DNA from: Winslowiella toletana
GTDB lineage: Bacteria > Pseudomonadota > Gammaproteobacteria > Enterobacterales > Enterobacteriaceae
DNA: 64,000 nucleotides
Direction of reading: 5' to 3'
Assembly (NCBI RefSeq): GCF_032164335.1
Contig: NZ_CP134152.1
Coordinates: 2,790,001-2,854,000 of the forward strand
Made by a program: the position numbers and the translations under genes. Numbering within the stretch: the first letter of the stretch is position 1; the number at the start of each line of letters is the position of its first letter. The notes beneath the pieces are model-generated. The model ran no database searches, was not told where the DNA came from, and saw only the letters and a list, made by a program, of their open reading frames with translations. This document shows, piece by piece, positions 29,689 through 38,372 of this stretch.

Positions 29689-30945
29689 ATGGAAGCAGAA
29701 ACAGGCATAAAACAGCAAACCACTGGACCCAATCCGGCGGAAATTACCAGACTAATTAACCTGGCTGAACGGCTGCAAGAGGGTTTACGGACCAGCCAAA
29801 GAGAGCACGATGACCTTGGTACCTACTCACCTTCACTGCATCAGCAGTTTCATGAGCATGGCTTTTATCGGCTACTACTGCCACGCCGTTACGGCGGCTT
29901 TGAAGTTAGCCTGAAAGACTATTATCGCGTCATGATCGCCATTGCCCGTGGCCATCCTGCGATAGGCTGGAATCTCACTTTAGGGGCGGCTCATGGACTG
30001 TTAGTCGCCTCACACTGGCCTGAAGCGGTACAGGACGAATTATTTGATAAGCAAAACTATTTCGTAGCTCCGCATCGTGCATTTCCTGATGGACGTTGCC
30101 ACAGGGTTAACAATGGTTTTATGGTAGAGGGTGTTTTTCGTTATTGCACCGGAATAACGTATTCTACTCACCTGATTGTTAATACCCTTTATAGCGAAAG
30201 TGATGGAGCGCCTGCTAAGTCGATCAACTGCATCATTCCACGGAAGAACTATGAAATTTTAGACGACTGGGGTGGCGATCGAACTCTGGGTATGCGAGCG
30301 AGCGGTTCCAATAGCGCACGCGTAGCTGCTACGTTCATACCAGAAAGGATGACCGTTCCTTTCTCTGGCTTTTATGCTAATCAGGACGTATCACAGGGTT
30401 CCATTGGAACCCAACTGCACAAAAATCCATTGTATCTCGGTTATCTGATGGTGCCCTATCACGCCAATCTGGTAGCACCGGTTATCGGCGCAGCCAAAGC
30501 CGCTCTCGATGAATATCAAACCATTTTGCAGACACGCCCGACGACTCTCTGCTCATCGTTGCGCCGTGAAGACGACAATTTTTATCAGCAGTTATTTGGT
30601 CAGGCCCTCGTTCTGACAGAAGCTGCAGAAGCCATTCTGCTGCAGGTTTGTGATCAGCAGCGAGAATTAGGCGAACGATGGCAACGAACAGCAAAACCGA
30701 TAAGTCTTTCAGAAAACGTTAAGGGATGGGGAGCTTTGCAGCAGGCAGGTCGTCTGGCCTGTGATGCCATCGAACTACTGTTCCATACGGCGGGGTCGTC
30801 TGAAACACGAAAAGACGCTCGGCTGTTGAGATATTTTACCGACGCTCAAATGTATCGCAGCCATACAGGTTCACAATGGGAGAGTTTCTCAGCATATGTT
30901 GGACGGGCACAGCTTGGAAAACCGCTCGATTTTCTTAACCTATAA
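29689..30945 (+). CDS. Acyl-CoA-dehydrogenase-fold flavin monooxygenase (group D)
   Basis: The 418-residue protein has the acyl-CoA dehydrogenase fold but resembles the two-component group D flavin monooxygenases, such as HpaH-like and indole-oxygenase-like enzymes, more than true dehydrogenases. Indicative segments are the N-terminal GFYRLLLPRRYGGFEVS, the middle LGMRASGSNSARV and the C-terminal helical bundle with a conserved SQWESF near the end. Such enzymes use reduced flavin from a separate reductase and hydroxylate aromatic rings or indoles. No reductase gene is present here. Its position after the tryptophanase-like lyase suggests it acts on the lyase product. Confidence 0.8.
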   Translation: MEAETGIKQQTTGPNPAEITRLINLAERLQEGLRTSQREHDDLGTYSPSLHQQFHEHGFYRLLLPRRYGGFEVSLKDYYRVMIAIARGHPAIGWNLTLGAAHGLLVASHWPEAVQDELFDKQNYFVAPHRAFPDGRCHRVNNGFMVEGVFRYCTGITYSTHLIVNTLYSESDGAPAKSINCIIPRKNYEILDDWGGDRTLGMRASGSNSARVAATFIPERMTVPFSGFYANQDVSQGSIGTQLHKNPLYLGYLMVPYHANLVAPVIGAAKAALDEYQTILQTRPTTLCSSLRREDDNFYQQLFGQALVLTEAAEAILLQVCDQQRELGERWQRTAKPISLSENVKGWGALQQAGRLACDAIELLFHTAGSSETRKDARLLRYFTDAQMYRSHTGSQWESFSAYVGRAQLGKPLDFLNL

Positions 30946-30961
30946 AAGTGTGGGAAGTAAT

Positions 30962-32422
30962 ATGCCAAGAAGCGGAGAACACTATATAAATAGCCTGCGG
31001 GATGGCAGAACCGTCTATCTGAACGGTGAAAAGATTATTAATCATGTTGACCACCCCGCTTTCAGCAATGCGATCAGATCAGTCGCTAAACTCTATGATT
31101 ATCAAGCCAGTAACACAGAATTAATGACCTTCGAAACTCCCTGCGGTAATCGTGTGGGCCGGGCGTGGCAATTGCCAACCTCACGCCAAATCCTTGCCGA
31201 AAGAGGTGATGCAGCTTATGCATGGGCCAGGCAAAGTTGTGGGTGGCTGGGAAGAAGTCCGGATCATGTTGCCTCTGCCATCACTGGCATGATTACCCAT
31301 ATCAAACTTTTCGATATCTATTCAGTGGAGCGCGCAGACGCACTCAGACGCTATTATGAGTTTGCACGTGACAAAGATCTCTACCTGACTTATGCCATCG
31401 TCAATCCTCAGGGCGATCGATCTAAGTCACCCGGCGAGCACACGAGGAACCAATTCCACACTCTTGGGGTTGTACGAGAAATGCGAGACGGTATTATTGT
31501 TAGGGGTGCGAAGATGCTCGGTACCGCTGCTGTTCTGGCAGAAGAGATTCTTGTTGCTGTACAAAACCCTCTCAAACCCGGAGTGGACGATAAATACGCG
31601 CTGTCATTTGCCTTGCCTCTTAATACGCAGGGCATCCGGATACTTGCCCGCAAATCTTATGAGGCAACATCTACCCAACTGGATGCACCACTCGCCCATC
31701 ATTTCGATGAAAACGACGCTATAATCTTTTTCGAAGATGTATTTGTGCCGTGGGAGCGGATTTTCGTTTATTCAAATACTGCTATGTGTCGGCAGCAGTT
31801 TCACGGCACGGCAGCGGAAATCCTGATGGATACCCAGAGCCAGGCGCGCTACGCGGTAAAATTGCATTTTCTCGCTGGACTGGCACAGCGCATGACTCAG
31901 ATCACCGGAATTAATGAGTTTCCATCTGTGCGTGAATCGCTGGCGAATATTGCATGCCACGCAACAACTGTAGAAGGTCTGTTCCGCAGCTTGCTGCATA
32001 ACCCTATCCAATACGGCAATTATTTCATACCGAATCAAGTCCTGCTCTACGCCTGCCAGGCCTTCGCCCAGACAATCTATCCACAGGTTATCGAAATCAT
32101 CCGTAAGTTAGCTGGTGGCGGTGTTATTATGTTGCCGTCCAGTGTTCTGGATTTTAATAATCCTGAATTAAATTATATGATCGAAGCCACGCAATATTCT
32201 TCAGTAACTTCTGCGATCGAACGTGTAAAACTGATGAAGTTGGTGTGGGATGCCATAGGTTCAGAATTCGGTTCGAGACACACCCAGTACGAAATGTTTT
32301 ACTCTGGTCCACATTTTGCCACTCTTGCACGCCTGTATGGACGCTATGACTGGCAAAATGCGACCGATATGACCAGTACGCTACTGGCGTCTGATGATAT
32401 GATGGATTTCAGAACCCCGTAG
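30962..32422 (+). CDS. HpaB/PvcC-family flavin-dependent phenol hydroxylase
   Basis: This 486-residue protein belongs to the 4-hydroxyphenylacetate 3-monooxygenase large-subunit family (HpaB, PvcC, HadA-type). It shows the N-terminal signature SLRDGRTVYLNGEKI, the flavin/substrate loop VNPQGDRSKSPGEH and the following RGAKMLGTAA. HpaB-type enzymes add an ortho hydroxyl to phenols using FADH2 made by a partner reductase (HpaC), which is absent here. ATG 30962 is chosen because the protein then begins like the family, 16 bases after the previous stop. It completes the lyase-monooxygenase operon. Confidence 0.88.
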   Translation: MPRSGEHYINSLRDGRTVYLNGEKIINHVDHPAFSNAIRSVAKLYDYQASNTELMTFETPCGNRVGRAWQLPTSRQILAERGDAAYAWARQSCGWLGRSPDHVASAITGMITHIKLFDIYSVERADALRRYYEFARDKDLYLTYAIVNPQGDRSKSPGEHTRNQFHTLGVVREMRDGIIVRGAKMLGTAAVLAEEILVAVQNPLKPGVDDKYALSFALPLNTQGIRILARKSYEATSTQLDAPLAHHFDENDAIIFFEDVFVPWERIFVYSNTAMCRQQFHGTAAEILMDTQSQARYAVKLHFLAGLAQRMTQITGINEFPSVRESLANIACHATTVEGLFRSLLHNPIQYGNYFIPNQVLLYACQAFAQTIYPQVIEIIRKLAGGGVIMLPSSVLDFNNPELNYMIEATQYSSVTSAIERVKLMKLVWDAIGSEFGSRHTQYEMFYSGPHFATLARLYGRYDWQNATDMTSTLLASDDMMDFRTP

Positions 32423-32598
32423 AATAGCCAGATAGTACAACCGTTACTCTTAATATGCTCACCTGGAGCCAATCCAACGCTGGTCAACGTCGACACTCCA
32501 CTGCCAACTATCGGCCTGGCTTTGATGTTTGCAGCAAGGCCGTGTAAATCCGCCAGGCCGCCACATTTACAACGCAACCACCCATCACATCCTGTGTT

Positions 32599-33321
32599 TC
32601 AATGACTGAGAATTCTTTTTTTTATTAATATAGTCCTCAATGCTAAACACATCAGGCCGACACCCGTTAGCATCAGAAATTTATAGCTCAGTAAATGATA
32701 AAACCAGATACCTGCTACACCTCCCGCGCAAAAACAGCTAATAGTTAAAAAGTGAAGCTTAAGACGTTCTAAATAAATCGGAGCATCTTTGGGTGACTCC
32801 TTTCGGCGCAACACATCAAAGAGCATCGCCAGCTCGATACCAATATCAGTAGAAGCACCCGAAACATGCGTAGTTCTTACGCGAGCATTTGAGATACGTG
32901 TCACGACAGCATTTTGCAATCCCATTAAAAAACTGAGGCTAAGGATTAAGAAAGAGCCTGATGCTTCTGGCCTGAACCAGCTTTCAATAACACCCAGTGT
33001 GAGAAGCGCGGCTCCCTCAATCAGAATATTGACAGCGTATATGCTTCGGATTTTATTTCTACGCCCGGCATTGATAATCATGGTTGAAAAAGCGGCCCCG
33101 GCAATAAACATGAATAAAATCGACAGAAAAAACATTCCTGCCGATATATTCGCCTTGGCAAGATGATCTGAAAACGAGGATACATTTCCCGTCATGTTAG
33201 CGGAGAAAAACCCCACTATCTCGAACGCCATTGTATTTAAAGCGCCTGCTACTGCGGCCAGCGTGCAGGCAAGCTGGCTATCGACAATATTATTACGCTC
33301 ACTTTCTGTACTCAGCAGCAT
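32599..33321 (-). CDS. YoaK family (DUF1275) membrane protein
   Basis: The 240-residue protein belongs to the DUF1275 family (E. coli YoaK), with about six hydrophobic spans and the family signatures GFFSANMTGNVSSF near residue 38 and MGLQNAVVTRISNARVRTTHVSG near the middle. Function is unknown; a transport role has been suggested only from topology. It converges with the monooxygenase operon and may close the accessory cluster. Confidence 0.85.
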   Translation of the reverse strand: MLLSTESERNNIVDSQLACTLAAVAGALNTMAFEIVGFFSANMTGNVSSFSDHLAKANISAGMFFLSILFMFIAGAAFSTMIINAGRRNKIRSIYAVNILIEGAALLTLGVIESWFRPEASGSFLILSLSFLMGLQNAVVTRISNARVRTTHVSGASTDIGIELAMLFDVLRRKESPKDAPIYLERLKLHFLTISCFCAGGVAGIWFYHLLSYKFLMLTGVGLMCLALRTILIKKRILSH

Positions 33322-33650
33322 AACGCCTACTTAATAAGTATGAAAAACTCAATGATTCTCCGATTCATCGGGTTTAACAAGTAGGCAGCAAAGATAAATT
33401 TGGCAGTAAGTTGAGCTGAAACAGTTGCGGGTGTAATTTTACCCAGTCGTTCAATCAGCGAAGCTGGCCGGGACATTCTCAATGTTGTCCTGTAGCCGCG
33501 GTTAAGACGTCTTATCAAGGTTAATCCGTGTTGCATAAATCCTGACGCTAAAAGTGTGCAAGGCAGACCCTGCGCACTGATCATCTGTCAGGATAGTCGA
33601 GCAGCTGTCACCAGGTTACTCTTGCGACAAACACATCGGAAGAGGCCCAC
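33322..33650. other. Intergenic region between the DUF1275 gene and the prophage-like block
   Basis: A frame on the minus strand (33584-33327) has no clear ribosome binding site and no family I recognise, so I do not call it. The region otherwise shows nothing I can name; it may hold the left edge of the decayed prophage. Confidence 0.35.
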
Positions 33651-34169
33651 ATGGATAAGTTTGACCGGCAATTACAGAACGATATTTTAACCGCTTGCAT
33701 GAGAGCTTACCCACACTCAGCAGACTTTCTTTATTATCTCAATACCTCTGTCGAAGCTTGCTGGGACCTAAGCAACACAGAAGCCCATAGCAAGCTTCAC
33801 GCCAATCTGGTTTATCTTGCTGAGCATAATTTGATAAAACTCAATGCAAATCCCCAAGACAGTCCTCTTCATATACTTGAAAATATAACGGCTACCGCTA
33901 AAGGCATCGATTTTCTCTTAGATGATGGCGGACTGGGTGCGATACTGGATGTGCAAACAATCCGTCTGCACAACGACACTCTCATTGCGCTTGAAGATAT
34001 TATTCGCGTTGCTAATATTCCGGAAGAACAGCAGAAAGGATTGATTGCTAAACTCAGGGATCTTCCAGCCGATGCCCTGAAGCATTTGACCTTACAATTA
34101 CTCACTCAGGGCATTCTGAACTTGCCCCACGCACTTCAGATCATTCAAACTGCCCTACGTAAGGGCTGA
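33651..34169 (+). CDS. Hypothetical protein, possible phage-type winged helix
   Basis: The 172-residue protein is soluble and mostly helical. Residues about 45-90 (HANLVYLAEHNLIKLNANP followed by LENITATAKGIDFLLDD) have the strand and helix pattern of a small winged-helix domain, with a helical C-terminal half. I do not recognise the family. It lies at the left end of the prophage-like block. Confidence 0.6.
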   Translation: MDKFDRQLQNDILTACMRAYPHSADFLYYLNTSVEACWDLSNTEAHSKLHANLVYLAEHNLIKLNANPQDSPLHILENITATAKGIDFLLDDGGLGAILDVQTIRLHNDTLIALEDIIRVANIPEEQQKGLIAKLRDLPADALKHLTLQLLTQGILNLPHALQIIQTALRKG

Positions 34170-34429
34170 ATATTGACAGGTCAGGATAGGGAAAAATATT
34201 GATGGCTAAGCCTTTCAGTTAGCCTTATCCTGAAAAGATGGCACAAACCGGCATAAGAATGATGCAAAGTCAGAAAGCCTCTTCGCCAGACTTATGCCTA
34301 AATTTCTTCAAGAAATTAAAAGGCCTGAATTCGATAAAGTACCGAAGCCAGGCCCAGATAGCTGCCAGATAAACCGTCCAGTTTACAGTGTCAGCTTGTA
34401 CACCGGGAGCGACAAACAGCTCTGATTAT

Positions 34430-34606
34430 TTATTTTGTTTTAGCTGGCACATATAAATAACAGCCATCACCCCGATTAACCAATACATAGCCGGGTTTAG
34501 AAGTGCTTCCTGGACAATATGATGCACCGTTATTAATGGCTGATGCAGGTACAGATACAAATGATGCCAGAAGAGGCAGTGCTAATGTGATTAAGACTTT
34601 TTTCAT
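34430..34606 (-). CDS. Small secreted protein
   Basis: The 58-residue protein from ATG 34606 starts with a clear signal peptide (MKKVLITLALPLLASFVSV, cleavage likely after PASA near residue 23). The mature part of about 35 residues has two cysteines. Function is unknown. An upstream in-frame extension exists but removes the signal peptide from the N terminus, so I prefer this start. Confidence 0.6.
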   Translation of the reverse strand: MKKVLITLALPLLASFVSVPASAINNGASYCPGSTSKPGYVLVNRGDGCYLYVPAKTK

Positions 34607-34936
34607 AAAAACCCCATAATAATTACTTAAAATAATATTATTCTGATACTCTACACCAGATATAAGTATAGAATACCGCAGTACCATACTCTGCTAAAAG
34701 CAATAGTCAACAATAAGTAACTGGTGCCATTTAAAATGGAATAAGACAGTAAGATAATTGCTAAGCCATCCTGAAAGAGCTGCGAATGAATAATATTATC
34801 AGCCTTCACCCTCGAAATAAGATTAATATCACTTTCGATAAGATTATTCTTTTATAGATACTCTATATTATTTTTACAAATCATCCTAAGATGACTTATA
34901 TATCCAGAACACCAAAAATTCAGTGAAGGAAGCAGT
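34607..34936. other. AT-rich gap with one copy of a 15-bp repeat
   Basis: No gene is visible. The 15-base sequence CATCCTAAGATGACT occurs at 34882-34896, about 40 bases before the small membrane gene at 34,937; an identical copy lies at 35933-35947. The rest is AT-rich, with promoter-like stretches. Confidence 0.4.
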
Positions 34937-35095
34937 ATGTCAACATTCTTAATCATCGCATTCCCGTTACTGGCCGTAGGATTAGCATTAGTTGCGCTTT
35001 TTTACCGAAAAAGGGATAAAAATTTTCTTATACCCGGTTTCGTGCTGATTGCGGCCGGGCTGGTGAATGCTGTAATCGGTATGGGTGTTAGTTAG
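34937..35095 (+). CDS. Small two-span membrane protein
   Basis: A 52-residue frame starting MSTFLIIAFPLLAVG encodes two hydrophobic segments (about residues 3-22 and 31-50) joined by a basic loop YRKRDKN. AAGGA stands eight bases before the ATG. No family is recognised; its small size and position suggest a prophage accessory gene or host-membrane protein. Confidence 0.55.
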   Translation: MSTFLIIAFPLLAVGLALVALFYRKRDKNFLIPGFVLIAAGLVNAVIGMGVS

Positions 35096-35209
35096 TCTTC
35101 TGAACAGTCCGCTTTCGCCGCTGACAAAAAAGTTTTATAAAAAACACAATCGACTATCCGGCCAGCGCGCCGGAAAATTTTTTGCCTGCTCCTTAATAGC
35201 TTCGCAAAA

Positions 35210-35533
35210 TCAAATCGTCGGCCTTTCCGCTTCATGCACGCGCAGAATCTCCGACGTCACGACGCCTAACAGCTCTACTTCTTCAAGTACACTTCCTTCG
35301 TATGCCTCCCCTTCCTGTGTGATGATGCTGTTACCCATCAGCTTCCCTACCTGAGATTCACCAAACACTTCAAAAACAATTCTATTGCCGCTCCTGGCTG
35401 AAATGCTCCTGTCGACAATGAATAACCTGTCGCCGACATCAAGAATCATCATCGATGCCGGATTGATTGCGATGAAGTCATAAATGTTAAGCCGCCTTTC
35501 GATATGATCGCCAGCCGGTGACGGGAATCCCAT
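35210..35533 (-). CDS. UmuD-like S24 protein lacking the catalytic serine
   Basis: This 107-residue protein begins GFPSPAGDHIERRLNIYDF, like the start of UmuD, and ends with a VVTSEILRVHE strand like the UmuD C terminus. UmuD is about 139 residues; here the segment that carries the catalytic serine (GDSM in UmuD) is missing and the chain goes from NPASMMILD straight to VGDRLFIVD. It therefore should not cleave itself. It follows the 79-residue gene with a 2-base gap and shares its LexA box, so it is probably made during the SOS response. It could act as a UmuD or LexA mimic or as a prophage antirepressor; that is inference. Confidence 0.7.
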   Translation of the reverse strand: MGFPSPAGDHIERRLNIYDFIAINPASMMILDVGDRLFIVDRSISARSGNRIVFEVFGESQVGKLMGNSIITQEGEAYEGSVLEEVELLGVVTSEILRVHEAERPTI

Positions 35534-35535
35534 AG

Positions 35536-35775
35536 CTACCTCCAGTGATTAGCGTTGAAAAGCCTAAACGTTCTGCTTTCCCCTTCCTGAGTAGAGATAT
35601 CCTTGAACTGATCCTGATGATGTTCAATCCACTGGTTAGCTTCCTTTTCTGTCCAGTGCCAGTTCACTTTCGCCAGCTCCGCAACAAAATCCACAGTGGT
35701 AATGGTACGCCCGGTTTTCGGCAGAATTTTTACCGCTGCGCGAAATGCCGCTTCGATTTCGTATTGTCTTGCCAT
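35536..35775 (-). CDS. Hypothetical 79-residue SOS-linked protein
   Basis: The protein starts MARQYEIEAAFRAAVKIL and looks like a small helical domain, with TTVDFVAELAKVNWHWTEKEANQW in the middle and an FRLFNANHW end. I do not recognise the function, though similar short proteins occur in enterobacterial prophages beside UmuD-like genes. A consensus LexA box lies 22 bases upstream of its start, which makes it the first gene of a two-gene SOS operon. Confidence 0.65.
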   Translation of the reverse strand: MARQYEIEAAFRAAVKILPKTGRTITTVDFVAELAKVNWHWTEKEANQWIEHHQDQFKDISTQEGESRTFRLFNANHWR

Positions 35776-35796
35776 GAGTCTTTAACCCGATAATTA

Positions 35797-35812
35797 CTGT
35801 ATATGCAAACAG
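35797..35812 (-). promoter_or_regulatory. LexA box of the UmuD-like operon
   Basis: The sequence CTGTATATGCAAACAG fits the LexA consensus CTGT-N8-ACAG exactly, and stands 22 bases before the start of the two-gene operon. LexA should repress the operon until DNA damage. Confidence 0.85.
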
Positions 35813-36431
35813 TATTATCAAAGTGTATAACTGATCAAGCGACTTAAGTACAGGTTTGCTCTATGCTGTTGCGCAGTGGGAAAATTTAGAACAGGTCAGG
35901 GCTGGCGCTAATCAGGCAAGGGTTAGCGATGACATCCTAAGATGACTGCGCTATAGCCGATTCTTCTGATAGCCTGGAATCAGATTAATCGTCAGTCGCG
36001 ATACTCCCCACTAACACCGAGCGTTTATTCTGCTAAAACTCCACCTTTAAATCGCCAACATTCAGCCTATTTAAAAAAGTCGACAGAAAGCTCTTCCCGG
36101 GATTTTTAGTTCGGTCAGTATTAAATTAGCGCAGTGTTTTGAGCAGCCTGTCGGCTTATGTTCGCGATTGATTTAGCCATACCAAAGTATATCGGGATGC
36201 CCGTAGTGTCGGGTATGATTTGGTTTGAACTGAATATTGGTAATTTGAGGAATTTTCGTAATACAAATGAAAATTTCTCTTAAAATAAACAAACAAAAAA
36301 AGACCCTGCACCTTTAATGGCACCTAAAATCAATAACTTAGGTGCCATTATGTCTACATTATGCCTACAGCCTATGGTCGGCTCAGTTTGGCGTCTAAAT
36401 CTTCGAAAAAGGTTTTGCTATGTGATTGAAG
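35813..36431. other. Long AT-rich gap with a 12-bp inverted repeat and possible att/arm sequences
   Basis: No gene is visible in about 620 bases. It holds the second copy of the 15-base repeat (35933-35947). A perfect 12-base inverted repeat TAATGGCACCTA / TAGGTGCCATTA lies at 36315-36350 with a 12-base loop. Next to it, AAAAAAAGACC at 36296-36306 matches the 11 bases at the end of SdsR (40629-40639) and could be an att core; TGTCTACA occurs at 36351 and again near 37049, which could be integrase arm sites. These are suggestions only. Confidence 0.4.
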
Positions 36432-36932
36432 TTAGATTAATTCCATTATTTTAGCTTTTTTATCCTGAAATTCCTCTTCAGAGAGAATTCCGGCGGCCTT
36501 TAACTCAGCAAGCTTTTTCAGTTGTTCGTAAGGATCGGCTGTTGTAGATATGGGTTGCGAAGCCGTAGGATTAGCGCTCAGATGTCTACCAGCTTCAATT
36601 GCAGCAATCAGTAAAGCCTCGCCTTCTTTATTGTAGGTTTTGAATTCGAGGTCATCATGGCTGGTATGCATCTTTATTGACCTGTGGCCGAGTATAGATT
36701 TTCTCTCTATAGAAGTTATTGCCTTCAACGGAATATTTTCAATAACCTCGCCCAAAAGCCCTTTTCGATAAAATGCTACCCTTATATCAGTAACAATAAG
36801 AGCACCATTGTACTGCTTATCCTTGCCCTGCCCCATCAATCTGCCGATATAACCCTCAGCCCAAGCTACAGCAGCTTCTCCATTCTGGAGGTGCTTACTC
36901 TTAAAGTTCTCAACGTGTTTATTGGTTTTCAT
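36432..36932 (-). CDS. PH-like domain protein with C-terminal SHOCT motif
   Basis: The 166-residue protein has a bacterial PH-like domain (about residues 14-115; GALIVTDIRVAFYRKGLLGE and ENIPLKAITSIERKS are typical strands) and a short C-terminal SHOCT helix pair (YEQLKKLAELKAAGILSEEEF, residues about 133-153), which often serves for oligomerisation. No signal peptide is seen. Such proteins are common in prophages and stress loci; the partner is unknown. Confidence 0.75.
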   Translation of the reverse strand: MKTNKHVENFKSKHLQNGEAAVAWAEGYIGRLMGQGKDKQYNGALIVTDIRVAFYRKGLLGEVIENIPLKAITSIERKSILGHRSIKMHTSHDDLEFKTYNKEGEALLIAAIEAGRHLSANPTASQPISTTADPYEQLKKLAELKAAGILSEEEFQDKKAKIMELI

Positions 36933-37067
36933 TCTCAGCCTTCATTGATTGCATGCAGCGTTCAACGCATTGAATATGCGATATAAAATGGCGATTGCTT
37001 CTTAGTTCTTTCAATAATTCAGTTTTAGATATTCAGTGGCAACAAAATGTCTACAGTAAACTATGCC

Positions 37068-37406
37068 TTAATCGCAAAGTTCCAGTCCTTTATCGAGTAA
37101 TGTGTCAATGCTTTTCTTAGCACCCGGAAACTCGGGGTTATCCAGCCATACCGATTTGATATCACCTGCCTCAACTTTTCCGGCTCTTACCAAGCCCTGA
37201 GCCGTTCCATTAAGAGGGTAGTATGTGTCACTCATTGGATTGATGACGAAAACACCGCCACCAGGCAGACACGTCAGAACAGCACGATCAAATTCTAGTG
37301 GCCATTCATCGCCTGAATCTTTTTTGAAAACAGCTTCACTATTATCTTTAGAGAATGCAGCACCAGAGAAAGCTAACAATGATGCTAACAAAACAACCTT
37401 TTTCAT
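37068..37406 (-). CDS. Secreted DUF2511 (YebY-like) paralogue
   Basis: The 112-residue protein has a signal peptide (MKKVVLLASLLAFSGAAFS) and a DUF2511-like domain: WPLEFDRAVLTCLPGGGVFVINP and a C-terminal DKGLELCD, with two cysteines. It is a divergent paralogue of the core YebY encoded at 40,925-41,266. It lies inside the prophage-like block just after the CI repressor gene, so it probably arrived with the prophage as an accessory gene. Confidence 0.75.
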   Translation of the reverse strand: MKKVVLLASLLAFSGAAFSKDNSEAVFKKDSGDEWPLEFDRAVLTCLPGGGVFVINPMSDTYYPLNGTAQGLVRAGKVEAGDIKSVWLDNPEFPGAKKSIDTLLDKGLELCD

Positions 37407-37415
37407 AATTTCCTT

Positions 37416-38258
37416 TCAAATATGTTTTCCAAGTGTAAACAAAACAGCCCCATAAGGTTTAATATCAGCAAGGGAACACTCATAACTTATTGAGCTATTG
37501 GCTAGCCTCAACTTTCCGCCCGGTAGGCGAGCTATATCGAAAACGTCATAAGCGCCATCAACGATAACAAACCATCGGCCGCTGACGATTTCATTTTGGG
37601 ACCTGTCGATGAGCCATGAATATTTAACACCCTCAATATATTCAGCACTACTTGATGATGCATTTAACAGCGTTGGGTCTGCTGTCCACAGACCTGCATC
37701 TTTCAGTCGCCCGGACTCAAAACGATACTTAGGGATCTGGTTAGCTGACGGGATGGCAGATTGATTGCTGGTTGGTTGGCCCTTTCCTGTAGCTAACCAT
37801 TGAAGTGATACGCCGGTATCGAGTGCGCACGCCACCACCACATCACCGGGGAAATAATCTCGGCGAACCCAAGTGCTTACCGTGCCGGATGAAATGTCGA
37901 GTAATTCACATAGCTGTTTTTGCAGGGTAAAGCCGTATGCATCCAGTATGCGCCGCAAAACAAGCTTACCGCCGTTAGTCATAATCTCGTCGTAAAGAGC
38001 CTTACCTCTAGCCTCCAGCGGCTCCTTATCAAAACTTGCTTTTGCAAACTCTCCTGTGACCAACCAGTTGACATCACTCTGTGTATCTAAAGCACATTGA
38101 ACAATCACATTCCCCGGAATCTGGTCACGCTGCAACCAACCGGCAACATTACTCTTTGCAATCTCAAGAAGCTCTGCCAGCTCTTTTTGCATAGTAAACC
38201 CATATGAAGACAGGATTCGGTCTAGAACATCAGCAGCTTTTGCAGACTCAATGCGCAT
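37416..38258 (-). CDS. Phage CI-type repressor with two N-terminal DNA-binding domains
   Basis: The 280-residue protein carries two copies of the phage CI repressor N-terminal helix-turn-helix, at about residues 7-70 (GFTMQKELAELLEIAKSNVAGW) and 86-150 (GFTLQKQLCELLDISSGTVSTW); each ends in a phrase like W-L-V/A-T-G. They are followed by an S24-like C-terminal domain (about 200-280). Single-domain relatives are the repressors of P2-like and related temperate phages. It is divergent from a Cox-like gene across a region with inverted repeats, which is the usual layout of a lysogeny switch. Confidence 0.85.
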   Translation of the reverse strand: MRIESAKAADVLDRILSSYGFTMQKELAELLEIAKSNVAGWLQRDQIPGNVIVQCALDTQSDVNWLVTGEFAKASFDKEPLEARGKALYDEIMTNGGKLVLRRILDAYGFTLQKQLCELLDISSGTVSTWVRRDYFPGDVVVACALDTGVSLQWLATGKGQPTSNQSAIPSANQIPKYRFESGRLKDAGLWTADPTLLNASSSSAEYIEGVKYSWLIDRSQNEIVSGRWFVIVDGAYDVFDIARLPGGKLRLANSSISYECSLADIKPYGAVLFTLGKHI

Positions 38259-38278
38259 TTTGTTACCTTAGATTTGAT

Positions 38279-38300
38279 TTTCATATTTATAGATATGAAA
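38279..38300. promoter_or_regulatory. Candidate operator in the CI/Cox-like switch region
   Basis: An 8-base inverted repeat TTTCATAT / ATATGAAA with a 6-base spacer lies between the divergent repressor and Cox-like genes. A second region of dyad character follows at about 38310-38335 (TACAGTATGTACA and ACATGTAACA). These are plausible binding sites for the repressor and the Cox-like protein. Confidence 0.5.
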
Positions 38301-38372
38301 AAACGGATCTACAGTATGTACACACCACATGTAACACCATAGAACACGATGACTTATCGGAGATACTGCTTT

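Noticed and set aside
32344..32577. 77-residue minus-strand frame overlapping the end of the HpaB-like gene
   Set aside because: It mostly overlaps a well-supported gene in the opposite direction and no family is recognised.
33327..33584. 85-residue minus-strand frame, checked as a transposase remnant
   Set aside because: No transposase motif, inverted repeats or ribosome binding site could be found by eye.
36351..37056. Two TGTCTACA sequences as integrase arm sites
   Set aside because: The motif is short, and I could not show it to be specific to this region; kept only as a remark in the gap description.
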